Assembly (NCBI RefSeq): GCF_003601925.1
Contig: NZ_QZWH01000046.1
Coordinates: forward strand, 1-42,116
Origin: Buttiauxella izardii
GTDB taxonomy: Bacteria; Pseudomonadota; Gammaproteobacteria; Enterobacterales; Enterobacteriaceae
Direction of reading: 5' to 3'
DNA: 42,116 nucleotides
A model generated the notes under the pieces. It saw only the letters and a list, made by a program, of their open reading frames with translations. It did not search any database and was not told where the DNA came from. The position numbers and the translations under genes were made by a program. Shown here piece by piece: positions 22,755 through 31,368 of the stretch (position 1 is its first letter; each line of letters starts with the position of its first letter).

Positions 22755-22852
22755 GGTGTTGTCCGTCTGAATTGTCGTTTGTCTATTTGTGCTTAGAGTA
22801 ATGCAAAAACAGGATAAAAAAGTTGCCTTTTAGCCTTCCTGGTCGATTAAAT

Positions 22853-22869
22853 GGAGAAAAAATTTCTCC
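22853..22869. promoter_or_regulatory. Palindrome between cdsH and decR, near the decR start
   Basis: GGAGAAA-AAA-TTTCTCC is a perfect 7-base inverted repeat, two bases before the decR Shine-Dalgarno GGAGG (22871-22875). The symmetric A/T-centred form resembles Lrp/AsnC-family sites, so it may be an autoregulatory DecR operator. Alternatively the mRNA hairpin could limit decR translation. Confidence 0.45.
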
Positions 22870-22880
22870 CGGAGGTCGCC

Positions 22881-23342
22881 ATGTTAGATAAAATTGACCG
22901 TAAACTGCTATCCTTGCTGCAAATCGACTGCACCCTCTCTTTGCAGGCTCTCGCTGATGCCGTTAATCTGACCACCACCCCTTGCTGGAAACGCCTGAAA
23001 CGGCTTGAAGACGACGGTATTATCCGGGCGAAAGTTGCGTTACTCGATCCAGAAAAACTGGGTCTTGGGCTGACCGCCTTTGTGCTGATCAAAACCCAGC
23101 ATCACAGCAGCGAGTGGTACTGCAAATTTGTCTCGGTGGTTGCCGAAATGCCGGAAGTGCTCGGTTTCTGGCGTATGGCAGGGGAATACGACTACCTGAT
23201 GCGTGTGCAGGTAGAAGACATGAAACGGTACGATGATTTTTACAAACGGCTGGTGAACGGCATTCCTGGTTTAAGCGATGTGACTTCGAGTTTTGCCATG
23301 GAACAGATAAAATACACCACGGCTTTGCCACTCGAGCGCTGA
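22881..23342 (+). CDS. decR: Lrp/AsnC-family cysteine-responsive regulator DecR (YbaO)
   Basis: DecR senses cysteine and activates cysteine-detoxification genes, cyuPA in E. coli and cdsH in Salmonella. The 153-residue product has an N-terminal HTH (about residues 5-60, [13 protein letters not shown] and [17 protein letters not shown]) and a C-terminal RAM ligand domain ([12 protein letters not shown]). The open frame extends to 22851 but MLDKIDRK is the conserved N-terminus, and GGAGG lies five bases before it. It is divergent from cdsH, its likely target. Confidence 0.94.
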   Translation: MLDKIDRKLLSLLQIDCTLSLQALADAVNLTTTPCWKRLKRLEDDGIIRAKVALLDPEKLGLGLTAFVLIKTQHHSSEWYCKFVSVVAEMPEVLGFWRMAGEYDYLMRVQVEDMKRYDDFYKRLVNGIPGLSDVTSSFAMEQIKYTTALPLER

Positions 23343-23391
23343 GTCCCGCGCTCCCGGCCTTCATAGTTCAGTATTTCAGGAATCTGACTGC

Positions 23392-25170
23392 GTGCGATTA
23401 TTTGCTCAACTAAGCTGGTACTTCACCCGCGAATGGCGACGCTATCTCGGGGCGGTTGCCTTGCTTATTATTATTGCCGTCCTGCAACTGGTGCCGCCAA
23501 AACTGGTGGGCGTGATTGTGGACGGCGTGACCCAACAGACCCTTTCAGGCACCGACGTGCTGATGTGGATTGGCGTCATGCTGGTTATCGCGGTGGTGGT
23601 CTACATGCTGCGTTACGTCTGGCGCGTATTGTTATTCGGCGCGTCTTACCAGCTCGCCGTCGAACTGCGAGAAGATTACTATCGCCAACTGAGCCGCCAG
23701 CATCCTGAATTTTACCTGCGCCACCGCACGGGCGACTTAATGGCGCGCGCCACCAACGACGTTGACCGTGTGGTATTCGCCGCAGGCGAGGGCGTTTTAA
23801 CGCTGGTGGATTCGCTGGTGATGGGCTGCGCGGTATTGATTGTCATGTCGACGCAAATTAGCTGGGAGCTCACTCTTCTTGCGCTGTTGCCGATGCCGGT
23901 CATGGCGATTGTGATCAAACGCTATGGCGACCAGTTGCACCACCGCTTCAAGCTGGCGCAGGCCGCATTCTCCACGCTTAACGACCGCACCCAGGAAAGT
24001 TTATCCAGCATCCGCATGATCAAAGCGTTTGGGCTGGAAGACAGGCAATCCGCGCTGTTTGCCGCCGAAGCCAAAGATGCCGGCGCGAAAAACATGCGCG
24101 TTGCGCGTGTCGATGCGCGCTTTGATCCGACGATTTATATCACCATCGGCACCGCCAACCTGCTGGCAATCGGCGGCGGTAGCTGGATGGTGATTCAGGG
24201 CACATTAACGCTCGGGCAACTGACCAGCTTCGTGATGTATCTCGGCCTGATGATCTGGCCCATGCTGGCGCTGGCGTGGATGTTTAACATCGTTGAGCGC
24301 GGCAGTGCGGCGTACAGCCGTATCCGCAGCATGTTAGCCGAAGCTCCATCGGTGGTTGATGGTGAGCAAGAAGCGCCTGCCGGGCGCGGCACGGTAGTAG
24401 CGAATATTCAGGCATTCCACTATCCGCAAACCTCGCGCCCGACGCTGGAAAACGTTTCCTTCACGCTCAAACCTGGCGAAATGCTCGGCCTGTGCGGGCC
24501 AACCGGGGCCGGGAAAAGCACCATTCTGTCGCTGATTCAGCGCCATTTTGATATCGACCAGGGCGAAATTTGCTTCCACGGCATTGCGTTGTCACAACTG
24601 CAACTCGACTCCTGGCGCAGCCGTTTAGCGGTCGTGAACCAGACGCCGTTCCTGTTCTCCGACACCGTTGCCAGCAATATTGCGCTCGGCAAACCAGGTG
24701 CGACGCAGGAAGAAATCGAACACGTCGCGAAACTTGCGAGTGTGCATGACGATATTTTGCGTCTGCCACAAGGTTACGAAACCGAAGTGGGCGAGCGGGG
24801 CGTGATGCTATCCGGCGGCCAGAAACAACGTATTTCTATCGCGCGCGCCTTGTTGCTCGATGCGGAAATCCTGATCCTTGATGATGCGCTTTCGGCGGTT
24901 GACGGGCGTACCGAACACCAGATCCTCCACAACCTGCGCCAGTGGGGGGAAAACCGCACGGTGATCATCAGCGCCCACCGTTTATCCGCCCTGACCGAAG
25001 CCTCGGAAATTCTGGTCATGCAGAACGGGCATATTGTGCAGCGCGGGAATCATGATGCGCTGGTGGGAATGCCGGGCTGGTATCGCGATATGTATCGTTA
25101 TCAACAACTGGAAGCGGCGCTGGATGACGCGCCAGAAAATACGGCCGATGAGGAACCTGCCAATGCGTAA
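23392..25170 (+). CDS. mdlA: ABC exporter half-transporter MdlA
   Basis: MdlA is an ABC half-transporter (membrane domain fused to ATPase) presumed to form a heterodimer with MdlB; its substrate is not established. The 592-residue product has a six-segment membrane domain over about residues 1-300. The nucleotide-binding domain has Walker A GPTGAGKS at 369-376, signature LSGGQ at 473-477, and Walker [10 protein letters not shown], whose catalytic position is Asp rather than Glu. The start codon is GTG, with AGGAA nine bases upstream. Its stop lies within the mdlB start region, overlapping by eight bases. Confidence 0.96.
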   Translation: MRLFAQLSWYFTREWRRYLGAVALLIIIAVLQLVPPKLVGVIVDGVTQQTLSGTDVLMWIGVMLVIAVVVYMLRYVWRVLLFGASYQLAVELREDYYRQLSRQHPEFYLRHRTGDLMARATNDVDRVVFAAGEGVLTLVDSLVMGCAVLIVMSTQISWELTLLALLPMPVMAIVIKRYGDQLHHRFKLAQAAFSTLNDRTQESLSSIRMIKAFGLEDRQSALFAAEAKDAGAKNMRVARVDARFDPTIYITIGTANLLAIGGGSWMVIQGTLTLGQLTSFVMYLGLMIWPMLALAWMFNIVERGSAAYSRIRSMLAEAPSVVDGEQEAPAGRGTVVANIQAFHYPQTSRPTLENVSFTLKPGEMLGLCGPTGAGKSTILSLIQRHFDIDQGEICFHGIALSQLQLDSWRSRLAVVNQTPFLFSDTVASNIALGKPGATQEEIEHVAKLASVHDDILRLPQGYETEVGERGVMLSGGQKQRISIARALLLDAEILILDDALSAVDGRTEHQILHNLRQWGENRTVIISAHRLSALTEASEILVMQNGHIVQRGNHDALVGMPGWYRDMYRYQQLEAALDDAPENTADEEPANA

Positions 25171-26941
25171 GGCAATCAAGCAATGGCCAACCATAAAACG
25201 CCTGCTGGCTTACGGTTCACCGTGGCGAAAACCCCTCGCCGGGGCGGTGGTGATGTTGTGGATTGCGGCGGCTGCCGAAGTGACCGGCCCGATTCTGGTG
25301 AGCTATTTCATCGACAACATGGTATCTGAACATCGCCTGCCGATTGCAGCGGTGGCCGGGCTGGCAGCGGCGTATTTATTGCTCTCGATTTCAGCGGCGG
25401 GGCTGCATTACTGGCAGGCATTATTGTTTAACCAGGCCGCTGTGGGCGTGGTGCAAAAGCTGCGTACTGACGTGATGGATGCCGCGCTGCGCCAGCCGCT
25501 CAGCACTTTTGATACCCAGCCTGTCGGGCAGCTCATTTCCCGTGTTACCAACGATACCGAAGTGATCCGCGATTTGTACGTCACGGTTGTGGCAACGGTT
25601 CTGCGCAGTGCGGCGCTGATTGGCGCGATGCTGGTGGCGATGTTCACCCTCGACTGGCGCATGGCGACGGTGGCGATCGCCATCTTCCCGGCCGTGATTA
25701 TCGTGATGTTTATTTACCAGCGTTACAGCACGCCCATCGTGCGCCGCGTGCGTAGCTATCTGGCGGATATTAATGATGGCTTTAACGAAGTTATCAATGG
25801 CATGAGCGTTATCCAGCAGTTCCGCCAGCAGGCGCGATTTGGCGAACGCATGAATGCAGCAAGCCGCTCGCATTACCTGGCGCGGATGCAAACGCTGCGT
25901 CTCGATGGCTTTTTACTGCGTCCGTTGCTGAGTCTTTTCTCGGCGATGGTGCTTTGCGGCTTGCTAATGTTGTTCGGTTTTACCTCGGTCGGCACCATTG
26001 AAGTCGGCGTGCTGTACGCGTTTATCAACTATCTCGGGCGTCTTAACGAGCCGCTTATCGAACTCACCACACAGCAATCCATGCTGCAACAGGCGGTGGT
26101 TGCGGGCGAACGTGTGTTCGAGTTGATGGACGGTAAACGTCAGGATTACGGTAACGACAATCGCCCGCTGGAAAGTGGCCGTATTGAAGTGGACAACGTG
26201 TCGTTTTCTTACCGAGGCGACCGCCTGGTGTTGCAGGACATTAACCTGGACGTGCCCGCGCGCAGTTTCGTGGCACTCGTCGGGCATACCGGCAGCGGGA
26301 AAAGCACTCTCGCCAACTTGTTAATGGGCTATTACCCGCTGACTAAAGGCGAAGTGCGTCTTGATGGTCGCCCGCTGGATACACTGAGCCACAGCGTGTT
26401 GCGCCAGGGCGTGGCAATGGTGCAGCAAGATCCGGTGGTTTTAGCGGATTCATTCTTTGCAAACGTCACACTGGGGCGCGATATCAGCGAAGCGGCAGTC
26501 TGGCAGGCGTTGGAAACCGTGCAGCTTGCAGAACTGGCTCGCACCATGAGCGAAGGTATTCACACACGCCTGGGCGAGCAGGGCAATAATTTGTCTGTCG
26601 GCCAGAAGCAGTTACTGGCGCTGGCGCGAGTATTGGTGGATGCGCCGCAGATCCTGATCCTTGATGAAGCGACCGCCAACATTGACTCCGGCACCGAGCA
26701 GGCCATTCAGCAAGCGCTGGCGGTGGTGCGTGAGCACACCACGCTGGTGGTGATTGCGCACCGTTTATCGACCATCACCGATGCCGATACCATTCTGGTG
26801 TTGCATCGTGGGCAGGCGGTTGAGCGTGGGACACACCGTGAATTGCTGGCCGCACAAGGGCGTTACTGGCAAATGTACCAGTTGCAACTGGCTGGCGAAG
26901 AATTAGCCGCTGCCACGCGCGAAGAACCCGCCACGGCGTGA
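25163..26941 (+). CDS. mdlB: ABC exporter half-transporter MdlB
   Basis: MdlB is the partner half-transporter of MdlA. The 592-residue product has a membrane domain in its N-terminal half and an ATPase with Walker A GHTGSGKS at 374-381. Walker B is [12 protein letters not shown], with a standard catalytic Glu. The signature is LSVGQ rather than LSGGQ, so the pair has one Asp-type Walker B (MdlA) and one degenerate signature (MdlB), as in asymmetric heterodimeric exporters. ATG 25163 overlaps the mdlA end by eight bases and follows GAGGA; a longer upstream frame lies inside mdlA and is rejected. Confidence 0.96.
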   Translation: MRKAIKQWPTIKRLLAYGSPWRKPLAGAVVMLWIAAAAEVTGPILVSYFIDNMVSEHRLPIAAVAGLAAAYLLLSISAAGLHYWQALLFNQAAVGVVQKLRTDVMDAALRQPLSTFDTQPVGQLISRVTNDTEVIRDLYVTVVATVLRSAALIGAMLVAMFTLDWRMATVAIAIFPAVIIVMFIYQRYSTPIVRRVRSYLADINDGFNEVINGMSVIQQFRQQARFGERMNAASRSHYLARMQTLRLDGFLLRPLLSLFSAMVLCGLLMLFGFTSVGTIEVGVLYAFINYLGRLNEPLIELTTQQSMLQQAVVAGERVFELMDGKRQDYGNDNRPLESGRIEVDNVSFSYRGDRLVLQDINLDVPARSFVALVGHTGSGKSTLANLLMGYYPLTKGEVRLDGRPLDTLSHSVLRQGVAMVQQDPVVLADSFFANVTLGRDISEAAVWQALETVQLAELARTMSEGIHTRLGEQGNNLSVGQKQLLALARVLVDAPQILILDEATANIDSGTEQAIQQALAVVREHTTLVVIAHRLSTITDADTILVLHRGQAVERGTHRELLAAQGRYWQMYQLQLAGEELAAATREEPATA

Positions 26942-26962
26942 TGCACCAAAATCACGCATGAA

Positions 26963-26984
26963 ACCAATGGTTATCGCCATTGGT
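26963..26984 (+). repeat. 8-bp-stem hairpin after mdlB
   Basis: ACCAATGG at 26963-26970 pairs perfectly with CCATTGGT at 26977-26984 around TTATCG. It has no U-tract and precedes the true terminator. It may protect the mdlB mRNA 3' end. Confidence 0.6.
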
Positions 26985-26993
26985 GCATAAGCG

Positions 26994-27026
26994 AAACGCA
27001 CCATGCACTGAAATGGTGCGTTTTTC
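26994..27026 (+). terminator. Rho-independent terminator of mdlAB
   Basis: AAACGCACCA at 26994-27003 pairs with TGGTGCGTTT at 27014-27023, followed by more T residues. The right arm overlaps the NtrC-like site listed separately. Confidence 0.85.
27004..27020. promoter_or_regulatory. NtrC-type enhancer site for glnK-amtB
   Basis: TGCACTGAAATGGTGCG fits the NtrC consensus TGCACCN5GGTGCA well (GCAC and GTGC half-sites with a 7-base centre). Its centre is about 115 bases upstream of the sigma-54 promoter, a normal enhancer distance. A weaker one-sided match, TGCACCA, is at 26942-26948. Confidence 0.75.
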
Positions 27027-27124
27027 TTATCTAAGAAATTTCTTAATCCCTGTCATCATTATTCCACTCCCTCGAATCCTGATTCGGCGCGGCTTAACGC
27101 GCTGAAAAACCCTCTATTTCATTT

Positions 27125-27141
27125 TTGGCACGGCCTTTGCT
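27125..27141 (+). promoter_or_regulatory. Sigma-54 promoter of glnK-amtB
   Basis: TTGGCACGGCCTTTGCT matches the sigma-54 consensus TGGCAC-N5-TTGCW exactly. It lies 53 bases before glnK, so nitrogen limitation should induce the operon through NtrC. Confidence 0.92.
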
Positions 27142-27194
27142 TTATGTAATTCGTGTTCTAGAGGCAATTACCCAATTCTGACTGGAGGGGATCT

Positions 27195-27533
27195 ATGAAG
27201 CTGGTTACCGTGGTTATTAAACCGTTCAAACTCGAAGACGTACGCGAAGCGCTGTCTTCCATCGGTATTCAAGGGCTGACCGTCACCGAAGTGAAAGGCT
27301 TTGGTCGCCAGAAAGGTCATGCCGAGTTGTACCGCGGTGCTGAATACAGCGTCAATTTCCTGCCTAAAGTGAAAATTGACGTGGCAATTGCCGATGATCA
27401 ACTCGATGAAGTTATTGATGTCATTAGCAAAGCTGCCTACACCGGCAAAATTGGCGATGGCAAAATTTTCGTTGCCGAGCTGCAACGCGTCATCCGCATT
27501 CGTACCGGCGAAGCCGACGAAGCTGCACTGTAA
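27195..27533 (+). CDS. glnK: Nitrogen regulatory PII protein GlnK
   Basis: GlnK is a trimeric PII signal protein that reports glutamine and 2-oxoglutarate status and plugs the AmtB ammonia channel when nitrogen is plentiful. The 112 residues are almost identical to E. coli GlnK. The uridylylation site Tyr51 is present in the T-loop (ELYRGAEYSV), and the B-loop TGKIGDGKIFV is intact. GGAGGGG precedes the ATG. It is first in a glnK-amtB operon under a sigma-54 promoter. Confidence 0.99.
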   Translation: MKLVTVVIKPFKLEDVREALSSIGIQGLTVTEVKGFGRQKGHAELYRGAEYSVNFLPKVKIDVAIADDQLDEVIDVISKAAYTGKIGDGKIFVAELQRVIRIRTGEADEAAL

Positions 27534-27565
27534 TCGACTTAGCCACTCGTGAAAGGGATGGAAAA

Positions 27566-28852
27566 ATGAAAAAATTAGCCTCTATTTTAGGCGTTGTAGC
27601 CCTGGCACTTGCGCCATCAATCGCCCTGGCCGCACCGGCTGTGGCCGATAAAGCCGACAACGCCTTTATGATGATTAGCACCGCATTGGTGCTGTTTATG
27701 ACAATTCCTGGGTTGGCACTGTTCTACGGTGGCCTGATTCGCTCTAAAAACGTGCTGTCGATGCTGACGCAGATTACGGTCACGTTTGCGCTGGTTTGTG
27801 TGCTGTGGGTGGTTTACGGCTACTCACTGACCTTCGGCACTGGCGGCAGTTTCTTCGGTAACTTCGACTGGGTGATGCTCAAGAATATCCAGCTCACCGC
27901 GCTGACCGGCTCGTTCTACCAGTATATTCACGTTGCGTTCCAGGGCTCTTTCGCCTGCATCACCGTTGGGCTGATTGTTGGCGCACTGGCTGAACGTATT
28001 CGTTTCTCTGCGGTACTGATCTTTGTAGTGATTTGGCTGACGCTCTCTTACCTGCCAATCGCACACATGGTGTGGGGCGGCGGTTTGCTGGCAACGCACG
28101 GTGCGATGGACTTTGCAGGCGGTACAGTCGTTCACATCAACGCCGCGGTTGCAGGCCTGGTGGGCGCTTACCTGATTGGCAAGCGTGTGGGTTACGGCAA
28201 AGAAGCCTTCAAACCGCACAACCTGCCGATGGTGTTTACCGGCACGGCAATTCTGTACTTCGGCTGGTTCGGCTTCAACGCCGGTTCAGCCAGTGCCGCT
28301 AACGAAATCGCCGCACTGGCATTCGTTAACACCGTAGTTGCAACGGCGGCGGCGGTACTCGGTTGGGTGTTTGGCGAGTGGGCATTGCGTGGCAAACCAT
28401 CTTTGCTGGGCGCATGTTCCGGTGCGATTGCAGGCCTGGTCGGAATCACACCAGCGTGTGGTTATGTGGGCGTCGGCGGTGCATTGATCATCGGTATCGT
28501 TGCGGGTCTGGCGGGCTTGTGGGGCGTAACCCTGCTGAAGAAATGGCTGCGTGTGGATGACCCTTGTGATGTGTTTGGTGTCCACGGCGTGTGCGGTATC
28601 GTTGGCTGCATCATGACCGGTATCTTCGCTTCACCTTCACTGGGCGGCGTAGGCTACGCAGAAGGCGTGACCATGGGCCATCAGGTTCTGGTGCAGTTAG
28701 AAAGTATTGGCGTGACGCTGGTTTGGTCTGCGGTGGTTGCCTTCATCGGCTTCAAAGTGGCTGACCTGACTGTAGGCCTGCGTGTTCCAGAAGAGCATGA
28801 GCGCGAAGGTCTGGATGTGAATAGCCATGGCGAGAATGCTTATAACGCGTAA
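27566..28852 (+). CDS. amtB: Ammonium transporter AmtB
   Basis: AmtB is a trimeric inner-membrane ammonia/ammonium channel used at low external ammonium, blocked by GlnK. The 428 residues equal the E. coli length. A cleavable signal peptide of about 22 residues ends at ALA before APAVADK. The family segments FYGGLIRSKNVLSM, FQGSFACITVGL, DFAGGTVVHINA (with a pore His) and DVFGVHGVCGI (second pore His) are all present. It lies 32 bases after glnK and is coregulated with it. Confidence 0.99.
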   Translation: MKKLASILGVVALALAPSIALAAPAVADKADNAFMMISTALVLFMTIPGLALFYGGLIRSKNVLSMLTQITVTFALVCVLWVVYGYSLTFGTGGSFFGNFDWVMLKNIQLTALTGSFYQYIHVAFQGSFACITVGLIVGALAERIRFSAVLIFVVIWLTLSYLPIAHMVWGGGLLATHGAMDFAGGTVVHINAAVAGLVGAYLIGKRVGYGKEAFKPHNLPMVFTGTAILYFGWFGFNAGSASAANEIAALAFVNTVVATAAAVLGWVFGEWALRGKPSLLGACSGAIAGLVGITPACGYVGVGGALIIGIVAGLAGLWGVTLLKKWLRVDDPCDVFGVHGVCGIVGCIMTGIFASPSLGGVGYAEGVTMGHQVLVQLESIGVTLVWSAVVAFIGFKVADLTVGLRVPEEHEREGLDVNSHGENAYNA

Positions 28853-28860
28853 TTGATTTC

Positions 28861-28935
28861 CCCTCACCCTAACCCTCTCCCCCAGGAGAGGGGATTGCCT
28901 TCTCCCTCTCCTGGGGGAGAGGGCCGGGGTGAGGG
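28861..28935. repeat. Large imperfect inverted-repeat element between amtB and tesB
   Basis: The left arm (28861-28894) starts CCCTCACCCTAACCCTCTCC and the right arm (about 28901-28935) is its near-perfect reverse complement, ending GGCCGGGGTGAGGG. Arms of about 33 bases enclose a short centre of about 6 bases. Such pyrimidine-rich hairpins are common dispersed intergenic repeats in gammaproteobacteria; copy number in this genome cannot be seen from one window. It lies just after amtB, between convergent genes. Confidence 0.85.
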
Positions 28936-28945
28936 CTTACTAATC

Positions 28946-29806
28946 TTAACTCCGCTTGCGCATTACCCCTTCCTGCACCGTCGAAGCCACCAACACGCCA
29001 TCACGCGAATAAAACTCACCACGCACAAAACCACGCGCACTCGATGCCGACGTGCTTTCCACGCTATACAGCAGCCAGTCGTTCATATCGAACGGGCGGT
29101 GGAACCACATGGAATGATCGATAGTGGCGACCTGCATTCCCGGCTCGAGGAAACCGACACCGTGCGGCTGCAGCGCAACCGGCAGGAAGTTAAAGTCCGA
29201 GGCATAACCCAGCAAATATTGATGCACGTGTAAATCGTCTGGCATCTGGCCATTCGCTTTGATCCACACCTGGCGAGTGGGTTCATCCACATGTCCCTGC
29301 ATCGGGTTATGGAACACCACCGGGCGAATCTCCAGCGGCTTCTCGCACAGGAACTTTTCTTTCAGCGTTTGAGGCAGAAGTTTCTCAAAAGCCATCGCAA
29401 TTTCAGTTTCGGATTTCAGATTTTCCGGGGCTGGGGCCGCAGGCATGGTTTTTTGATGCTCGAATCCCGGCTCGGGCGCCTGGAAAGAGGCCGTCATGTA
29501 GAAAATCGGTTTGCCATTTTGAATCGCTGCTACGCGGCGGGCACTGAAACTATTGCCATCACGCAGGGTTTCGACATCATAAACAATCGGTTTTTGACTA
29601 TCGCCCGGACGCAAAAAATAGCTGTGAAATGAGTGAACCAGACGGTCAACCGGTACGGTTTCTTTGGCGGCATACAACGCCTGGCCAACCACTTGCCCAC
29701 CGAATACCTGACGTAAACCTAAGTCCTCGCTCTGGCCGCGAAAAATACCTTCTTCAATCTTTTCCAGATTGAGTAATGCCAACAAATTGCTGAGCGCCTG
29801 ACTCAT
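28946..29806 (-). CDS. tesB: Acyl-CoA thioesterase II TesB
   Basis: TesB hydrolyses a broad range of medium- and long-chain acyl-CoAs to free fatty acid and CoA. The 286 residues equal the E. coli length. A double hotdog fold is indicated by [15 protein letters not shown] and [12 protein letters not shown] in the first half and [11 protein letters not shown] and [16 protein letters not shown] in the second. It is convergent with amtB and divergent from ybaY. Confidence 0.98.
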   Translation of the reverse strand: MSQALSNLLALLNLEKIEEGIFRGQSEDLGLRQVFGGQVVGQALYAAKETVPVDRLVHSFHSYFLRPGDSQKPIVYDVETLRDGNSFSARRVAAIQNGKPIFYMTASFQAPEPGFEHQKTMPAAPAPENLKSETEIAMAFEKLLPQTLKEKFLCEKPLEIRPVVFHNPMQGHVDEPTRQVWIKANGQMPDDLHVHQYLLGYASDFNFLPVALQPHGVGFLEPGMQVATIDHSMWFHRPFDMNDWLLYSVESTSASSARGFVRGEFYSRDGVLVASTVQEGVMRKRS

Positions 29807-29848
29807 AAAAGGTCCTCAATAAAAAAATAAAATCGTGCAATTGGCCTG

Positions 29849-29857
29849 ATTATAACA
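29849..29857 (-). promoter_or_regulatory. Extended -10 promoter of tesB
   Basis: On the minus strand the sequence reads TGTTATAAT, a perfect -10 with an upstream TGN extension, 43 bases before the tesB start. No good -35 is visible, which suits an extended -10 promoter. Confidence 0.6.
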
Positions 29858-30020
29858 GGTTTCCAACATTCTCCACCCGCTGGCCCGACCTGATGATCTG
29901 TTTCGCTTTTGGGCAGAAATCAGTGATATGTGCCACACTTAGCGTGATAAGCATGTTTAACCACTCATTACTTGCGGGCCTGTGGCCTGCTGGTGCATTG
30001 ATAATAAGGAGAACAAATCA

Positions 30021-30596
30021 ATGAAACTTGTGCACACGTTAAGTGGTTTAGCCATTACCTTAGCAATGGCGGGATGCGCGCAGAAAAGCGCTGATATCCC
30101 AACGCCTGCACCGGCCGCAACAACATCGTCGGCAGCGGCAACCACGCAGTCTGATCTCAAGCAACCTAACGTTTCCGGTACGGCATGGATTCGTCAGAAA
30201 ATTGCTTTGCCACCGGATGCGGTTCTCACTGTAACGCTGTCTGACGCATCGTTGGCTGATGCGCCGTCAAAAGTTCTTTCTCAGAAAGCGGTTCGTACAG
30301 AAGGGAAGCAGTCACCGTTTAGCTTTGTGCTGCCTTTCAATCCGGCGGATATTCAGCCGAACGCGCGTATTATCCTGAGTGCGGCGATTACCGTGAACGA
30401 TAAGCTGATGTTTATCACCGATACCATTCAGCCAGTGATTAACAATGGCGGCGTAAAAGCCGATCTGACGCTGGTGCCTGTCCAGCAAACTGCGGTGCCA
30501 GTTCAGGCCAGTGGTGGCGCAGTCACCACCGTGCCGTCCACATCACCGACTCAGGTGAATCCTTCATCAGCGGTTCCTGCGCCAACGCAGTTTTAA
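30021..30596 (+). CDS. ybaY: YbaY family lipoprotein (YscW-like)
   Basis: YbaY is a conserved enterobacterial lipoprotein of unknown role. The 191-residue product has a lipoprotein signal with lipobox AMAGC, acylated cysteine at residue 19. A low-complexity Ala/Thr/Ser linker, a central YscW-type beta domain and a Pro/Ser/Thr-rich tail follow. The start at 30021 has AAGGAGAA upstream and gives the expected signal peptide; the frame opens earlier at 29982. It has its own terminator and converges on ybaZ. Confidence 0.94.
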   Translation: MKLVHTLSGLAITLAMAGCAQKSADIPTPAPAATTSSAAATTQSDLKQPNVSGTAWIRQKIALPPDAVLTVTLSDASLADAPSKVLSQKAVRTEGKQSPFSFVLPFNPADIQPNARIILSAAITVNDKLMFITDTIQPVINNGGVKADLTLVPVQQTAVPVQASGGAVTTVPSTSPTQVNPSSAVPAPTQF

Positions 30597-30613
30597 CCCT
30601 TAGCTCTGATGAT

Positions 30614-30638
30614 AAGCGCCTCGCCCGAGGCGCTTTTT
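30614..30638. terminator. Terminator between convergent ybaY and ybaZ
   Basis: AAGCGCCTC at 30614-30622 pairs with GAGGCGCTT at 30627-30635 around GCCC, followed by TTT. It overlaps the ybaZ stop codon at 30637 and probably ends ybaY transcripts. Confidence 0.88.
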
Positions 30639-30948
30639 AATAATTCCAGCGATAGCGTTCCATCTCAATTTTCCCATCGCCTGAAACCATAATGCCTTCA
30701 GAAAGCAGGGCTTGCCGCTGGCGTTGCAGATCCGGGCCGGTCAGGGAAATCTGCCCGTGGCGATTCACCACGCGATGCCACGGCAACTTGCTACCCTCGG
30801 GTAAACGTTTGAGAACGCCACCCACCTGACGTGCCGCACGCGGAGAACCCGCCAGCCGTGCGACATCGCCGTAAGTTGTCACGCAACCTTCGGGGATCGC
30901 AGCAATAATCTGGAATACCCGCATCGGAAATGAATCATTGTTATCCAT
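30637..30948 (-). CDS. ybaZ: Alkyltransferase-like DNA base-flipping protein YbaZ (ATL)
   Basis: ATL proteins bind O6-alkylguanine lesions, flip the base and pass damage to nucleotide excision repair. They resemble alkylguanine transferases but lack the reactive Cys. Here the active-site motif reads PWHR at residues 56-59, Trp replacing Cys, which identifies the ATL class. The start at 30948 gives 103 residues, with GAGG six bases upstream. A longer frame runs to 31062. Its LVSCAVR segment resembles the longer E. coli annotated N-terminus, so a GTG start near 31035 remains possible, although that would overlap ffs promoter DNA. Confidence 0.9.
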   Translation of the reverse strand: MDNNDSFPMRVFQIIAAIPEGCVTTYGDVARLAGSPRAARQVGGVLKRLPEGSKLPWHRVVNRHGQISLTGPDLQRQRQALLSEGIMVSGDGKIEMERYRWNY

Positions 30949-31050
30949 AGCCAGCCTCGTAAAAACCGTCCTCACAGGATAAGCGTCGGGCAGAAAACAT
31001 GGAAGCAAATCGCGGACTGCGCAAGAAACCAACACCTGACCGCTCCTTGC

Positions 31051-31079
31051 TTGCAATTGCATAGGGCAACATGGATAAT
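31051..31079 (+). promoter_or_regulatory. ffs promoter
   Basis: TTGCAA at 31051-31056 and GATAAT at 31074-31079 are spaced by 17 bases and followed by a GC-rich discriminator (GCGCCAGCGCG), as in stringently controlled stable-RNA promoters. Transcription from about 31086 would give a leader of about 25 bases before the mature 4.5S RNA, in line with the RNase P-processed precursor known in E. coli. Confidence 0.75.
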
Positions 31080-31112
31080 GCGCCAGCGCGTTAGGTAACT
31101 AGTGCTCTCAAT

Positions 31113-31226
31113 GGGGGCCCTGTTGGTTCTCCCGCAATGCTAATTTGTGAATTCGGTCAGGTCCGGAAGGAAGCAGCCGCAGCAAATGACGCGTGTGCCG
31201 GGATGTAGCTGGCAGGGCCCCCACCC
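31113..31226 (+). ncRNA. ffs: 4.5S RNA of the signal recognition particle
   Basis: This 114-nt RNA pairs with Ffh to form the bacterial SRP. The 5' end GGGGGCCCTGTTGGTTCTCC and the 3' end AGGGCCCCCACCC form the long closing helix. The conserved apical segment TCAGGTCCGGAAGGAAGCAG carries the GGAA tetraloop and the symmetric loop that binds Ffh. The length is exactly that of the mature E. coli RNA. The helix just below the Ffh-binding part differs from E. coli but keeps pairing (ATTTG with CAAAT). Confidence 0.98.
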
Positions 31227-31305
31227 AATTCTGGCGCATGTAAAATTTCAACATGCTTATGCCTGTCTCTGTTCTACTTCGCCACACTCAAAAAAAACAC
31301 AAAAC

Positions 31306-31344
31306 AAAAAAATGCCCTGCAACTTGCGTCACAGAGCATCAGGG
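31306..31344 (-). terminator. Candidate terminator of the alkylsulfatase gene
   Basis: On the minus strand, CCCTG (31344-31340) can pair with CAGGG (31319-31315) with an inner TGC/GCA helix, followed by a run of seven T residues (31312-31306). It lies 25 bases after the gene's stop. The stem is interrupted, so the call is moderate. Confidence 0.5.
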
Positions 31345-31368
31345 ATAAAGCGTAATGATGTATCTGGC

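Noticed and set aside
30949-31062. Longer N-terminus of YbaZ
   Set aside because: The LVSCAVR segment resembles the longer E. coli annotation, but the extension has a poor start, overlaps the ffs -35 region, and the start at 30948 has a good ribosome site. Kept only as an alternative.
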